Assembly (NCBI GenBank): GCA_028284235.1
Contig: JANQSC010000052.1
Coordinates: forward strand, 1 to 64,000
DNA: 64,000 nt
Direction of reading: 5' to 3'
Source of the DNA: Opitutaceae bacterium
GTDB lineage: Bacteria > Verrucomicrobiota > Verrucomicrobiia > Opitutales > Opitutaceae
The notes below the pieces were generated by a model that saw only the letters and a program-made list of their open reading frames with translations, searched no databases and was not told where the DNA came from. The translations under genes were made by a program, and so were the position numbers. Numbering within the stretch: the stretch's first letter is position 1; the number at the start of each line of letters is the position of its first letter. Of this stretch, positions 61,955 through 64,000 are shown in pieces.

Positions 61955-62776
61955 ATGGAAACGCCTAACGAAATGCGCGCTGCCAAGTCGCCCCCTCCCT
62001 TGGAGGTTCACGATCTCACAGTCGCATACACCAAGCGACCCGTTCTCTACGGTATCGACCTCGAGGTCCCCAAAGGCTCCATCGTTGGAGTGGTCGGACC
62101 CAACGGCGCCGGCAAGTCCACTCTCATCAAAGCAATCATGGGACTGCTTCCTGTCGCCAGTGGATGGACGAAAGTCTTCGGCCAGCCATTCAATCAGGCG
62201 GTCACCCGCGTCGGCTACGTCCCCCAGCGAGAGTCCGTCGACTGGGACTTTCCGGTCAACGCCATGGACGTCGTTCTGATGGGTCGCTACGGCCGCCTCG
62301 GACCCTTCAAACGCCCCAGCAAAGCCGACAAGGAGATCGCCACCGCGTGCTTGGAAAAAGTAAAAATGTTGCCTTACGCAAACCGGCAAATTTCCAACCT
62401 CTCAGGAGGGCAGCAGCAGCGTGTATTCCTCGCCCGGGCCCTCGCACAGGAAAGCGATCTCTACCTCATGGACGAGCCTTTCGTCGGAGTCGACGCCACA
62501 ACCGAGGCGGCGATTATCGAAATTCTCCGGGAGCTTCAGGCCCAAGGGAAAACGCTCATCGTCGTTCATCACGACCTCACCACCGCGCCGGAATATTTCG
62601 ACCGTATCCTGTTGTTGAATATGCGAGTGGTCGCCTTCGGAAAAACCGAAGACGTATTCACGTTCGAGAACCTTCAGCAAGCCTACGGCGGTCGGTTAAG
62701 CATACTTTCCGAAGTAGCGCTCGAGCGAGCCCGCAAACGAGCCGAGGGCGATACGCCCGAGAATGTCGGGCAATGA
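61955..62776 (+). CDS. Metal ABC transporter ATPase
   Basis: 273 residues. Walker A GPNGAGKSTLIKAI, signature LSGGQQQRVFLARALAQ, Walker B LYLMDEPFVGVDA, switch His VVHHDLTT. Belongs to the ZnuC/MntB cluster that partners PsaA-like lipoproteins. It is 19 bp after the lipoprotein gene and just before the family A repeat fragment. Confidence 0.94.
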   Translation: METPNEMRAAKSPPPLEVHDLTVAYTKRPVLYGIDLEVPKGSIVGVVGPNGAGKSTLIKAIMGLLPVASGWTKVFGQPFNQAVTRVGYVPQRESVDWDFPVNAMDVVLMGRYGRLGPFKRPSKADKEIATACLEKVKMLPYANRQISNLSGGQQQRVFLARALAQESDLYLMDEPFVGVDATTEAAIIEILRELQAQGKTLIVVHHDLTTAPEYFDRILLLNMRVVAFGKTEDVFTFENLQQAYGGRLSILSEVALERARKRAEGDTPENVGQ

Positions 62777-62779
62777 ATC

Positions 62780-62848
62780 TTAGAGACCGTCTAAGAAATC
62801 GGAATATGTGTCGTTCGCATCCAGATAGGCCTGCCGCAAGACGGGCCC
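62780..62848. repeat. MITE-like element, family A, truncated copy
   Basis: TTAGAGACCGTCTAAGAAAT then CGGAATATGTGTCGTTC, CAGATAGGCCTGCCGCAAG, then sequence unlike the full copies. About 69 bp remain. It lies between ATPase and permease genes and contains an in-frame ATG (62806) for the permease. Confidence 0.8.
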
Positions 62849-62856
62849 AAACAACC

Positions 62857-64000
62857 GTGTGGTTACCGTCACCGTATTTCCGATACGCTCTCGCGACACT
62901 CGCTATCGTTGTGCCCACGCTCGCGCAAGCGGCTCAAATCAGCGATCTCGCGGAAACGAGCTGGACGGAGCAGGCTATCGAGTTTTTCTCGCTCGAGCAG
63001 CCTATCGTCCGCACCGCCATTGTCGGCACGGTCCTGATCGGCTTCTGCTGCGGCATTCTCGGCAGCTTTCTCGTTGTCCGCAAACTCGCGCTGCTCGGGG
63101 ACACCCTTTCCCACGCCGTCCTTCCCGGCGTCGCTCTCGGCTTCCTCTGGAACGCGTCCAAGGACCCGTGGGCGATATTCATCGGGGCCACCGCCGCCGG
63201 CGTTCTCGGCGTCGCCCTCGTCGGCTGGATCAAGCAGACGACCCACCTGAAGGAAGACAGCGCCATGGGCATGGTTCTCGCCGGTTTTTACGGGCTGGGC
63301 ATCTGCATGACCACTATGATCCAAAACATGGCGATGGGAAACAAGTCCGGCCTCGACAAGTTCTTCTTCGGACAAGCGGCCGCGCTCTCCTCCGGCGACA
63401 TTCAACTGCTCGGTATCATTTCCTTGGTGACGATTCTGCTCGTCCTGCTTTTCTACAAAGAGTTCCTGGCAATCAGCTTCGATTCCGGATTCGCTCAGAC
63501 CATTGGCATGCCCGCCCGAGCGCTGCACTACGGACTCATGGCCCTGCTGACCTTCGCCGTAGTCGTTTCCTTGCAAGCCGTAGGCGTCGTTCTCGTTTCC
63601 GCTCTGCTCATCACTCCCGCAGCCGCGGCCTTTCTTCTAACCGACCGCATGCACTGGATGCTCGTCCTCGCTGCCGCCTTTGGCATGCTCTCGGGCGTGT
63701 TGGGCGCCTTCATCTCCTACCTTTCCAACAATTTGCCCACCGGACCGCTGATCGTCCTCGGAGCGACGCTGATTTTCGTCCTCGCGCTCGTATTCGGTCC
63801 CCGGCACGGACTCCTCAGCAAGATCCTGCGACGACGCCGACAACGCAAGCGTATCGCCTTGGAGAATACGCTGAAATCCGTATTCCACCTCTGCGAAAAC
63901 TCCCAGTTCACGCGCAAGGTGTTCGAAGCGAGCGAGCTGGCCCTCGAGCGAAATTCCAATCTTCCCGCCATCGAGTCCGAAATTCGCAATCTGGTTAAAA
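62857..64000 (+). CDS. Metal ABC permease fused to DtxR-like domain (partial)
   Basis: Open to the window end. The start may be GTG 62857 or ATG 62806 within the repeat fragment. A signal-like segment (YALATLAIVVPTLAQAAQ) is followed by about eight membrane segments: AIVGTVLIGFCCGILGSFLV, GDTLSHAVLPGVALGF, VLVSALLITPAAAAFLL and NLPTGPLIVLGATLIFVLALV (split here). After GPRHGLLSK comes a basic linker and ENTLKSVFHLCENSQF, matching the start of a DtxR/MntR winged helix. Fusion of importer and metal sensor would couple uptake to repression; the rest lies outside the window. Confidence 0.9.
   Translation, partial: MWLPSPYFRYALATLAIVVPTLAQAAQISDLAETSWTEQAIEFFSLEQPIVRTAIVGTVLIGFCCGILGSFLVVRKLALLGDTLSHAVLPGVALGFLWNASKDPWAIFIGATAAGVLGVALVGWIKQTTHLKEDSAMGMVLAGFYGLGICMTTMIQNMAMGNKSGLDKFFFGQAAALSSGDIQLLGIISLVTILLVLLFYKEFLAISFDSGFAQTIGMPARALHYGLMALLTFAVVVSLQAVGVVLVSALLITPAAAAFLLTDRMHWMLVLAAAFGMLSGVLGAFISYLSNNLPTGPLIVLGATLIFVLALVFGPRHGLLSKILRRRRQRKRIALENTLKSVFHLCENSQFTRKVFEASELALERNSNLPAIESEIRNLVK

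Noticed and set aside
62859..63998. 379-residue Arg-rich plus-strand frame at the window end
   Set aside because: The neighbouring frame encodes a textbook metal ABC permease; this one is its shadow.

Overview
The window looks like chromosomal DNA of a marine, polysaccharide-degrading Verrucomicrobiota, probably the Opitutales/Puniceicoccales side (Pelagicoccus- or Coraliomargarita-like). This is inferred from three sulfatases beside a GH5 enzyme, DUF5060, DUF1080 and kelch proteins, a Sel1-repeat secreted protein, a ribB-ribH-nusB-ftsY operon and a metal ABC permease fused to a DtxR-like domain. It cannot be proved without a marker gene. Most of the window is GC-rich. Two stretches are visibly AT-richer: the Yej-type peptide transporter operon (about 6.3-12.6 kb) and the tRNA-associated island (about 48.3-52.3 kb). 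There is no rRNA and no CRISPR array.

Layout. 0-4 kb: end of a DUF481 outer-membrane protein, then the minus-strand ribB-ribH-nusB-ftsY operon. 4.3-6.3 kb: NatAB-like ABC exporter. 6.3-12.6 kb: YejBEA-like peptide importer with two separate ATPases. 12.7-24 kb: methyltransferase, MscS channel, two small heat-shock proteins, MalY-like lyase, an SRAP protein with Pro instead of Cys2, a lipoprotein protease, a YheT hydrolase, MgtE, CheX-like and SufR-like genes. 24-32 kb: a two-component system, a von Willebrand A protein, DJ-1/PfpI and GtrA proteins, and a degenerate histidine-kinase-like membrane protein. 32-48 kb: Sel1 protein, DUF1080, sulfatases, PDZ protein, S4 protein, thyA, folA, and a GH5/DUF5060/kelch cluster. 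48.2-52.3 kb: tRNA-Ile(CAU) flanked by tRNA-derived pseudo-copies, followed by a decayed integrative element with two broken integrases, small orphan genes and one 476-residue orphan. 52.4-58.1 kb: sulfatase, hydrolase, SnoaL-like, LysE, SNase-like and TrmH genes. 58.2-64 kb: a metal-uptake operon (TonB receptor, thioredoxin-like protein, Mn-type binding lipoprotein, ATPase, permease-DtxR fusion) that runs off the end.

The most unusual content is non-coding. Several families of palindromic elements sit between genes. One is a 245-281 bp MITE-like element whose ends supply start or stop codons to neighbours. A second is a 170-200 bp array of mini-hairpins, in two copies. A third has conserved flanks but interchangeable hairpins. 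The same kind of mini-hairpin has replaced the anticodon arm in two pseudo-tRNAs beside the intact tRNA-Ile gene. Together these suggest small hairpin modules that are gained, lost and swapped inside larger repeats.
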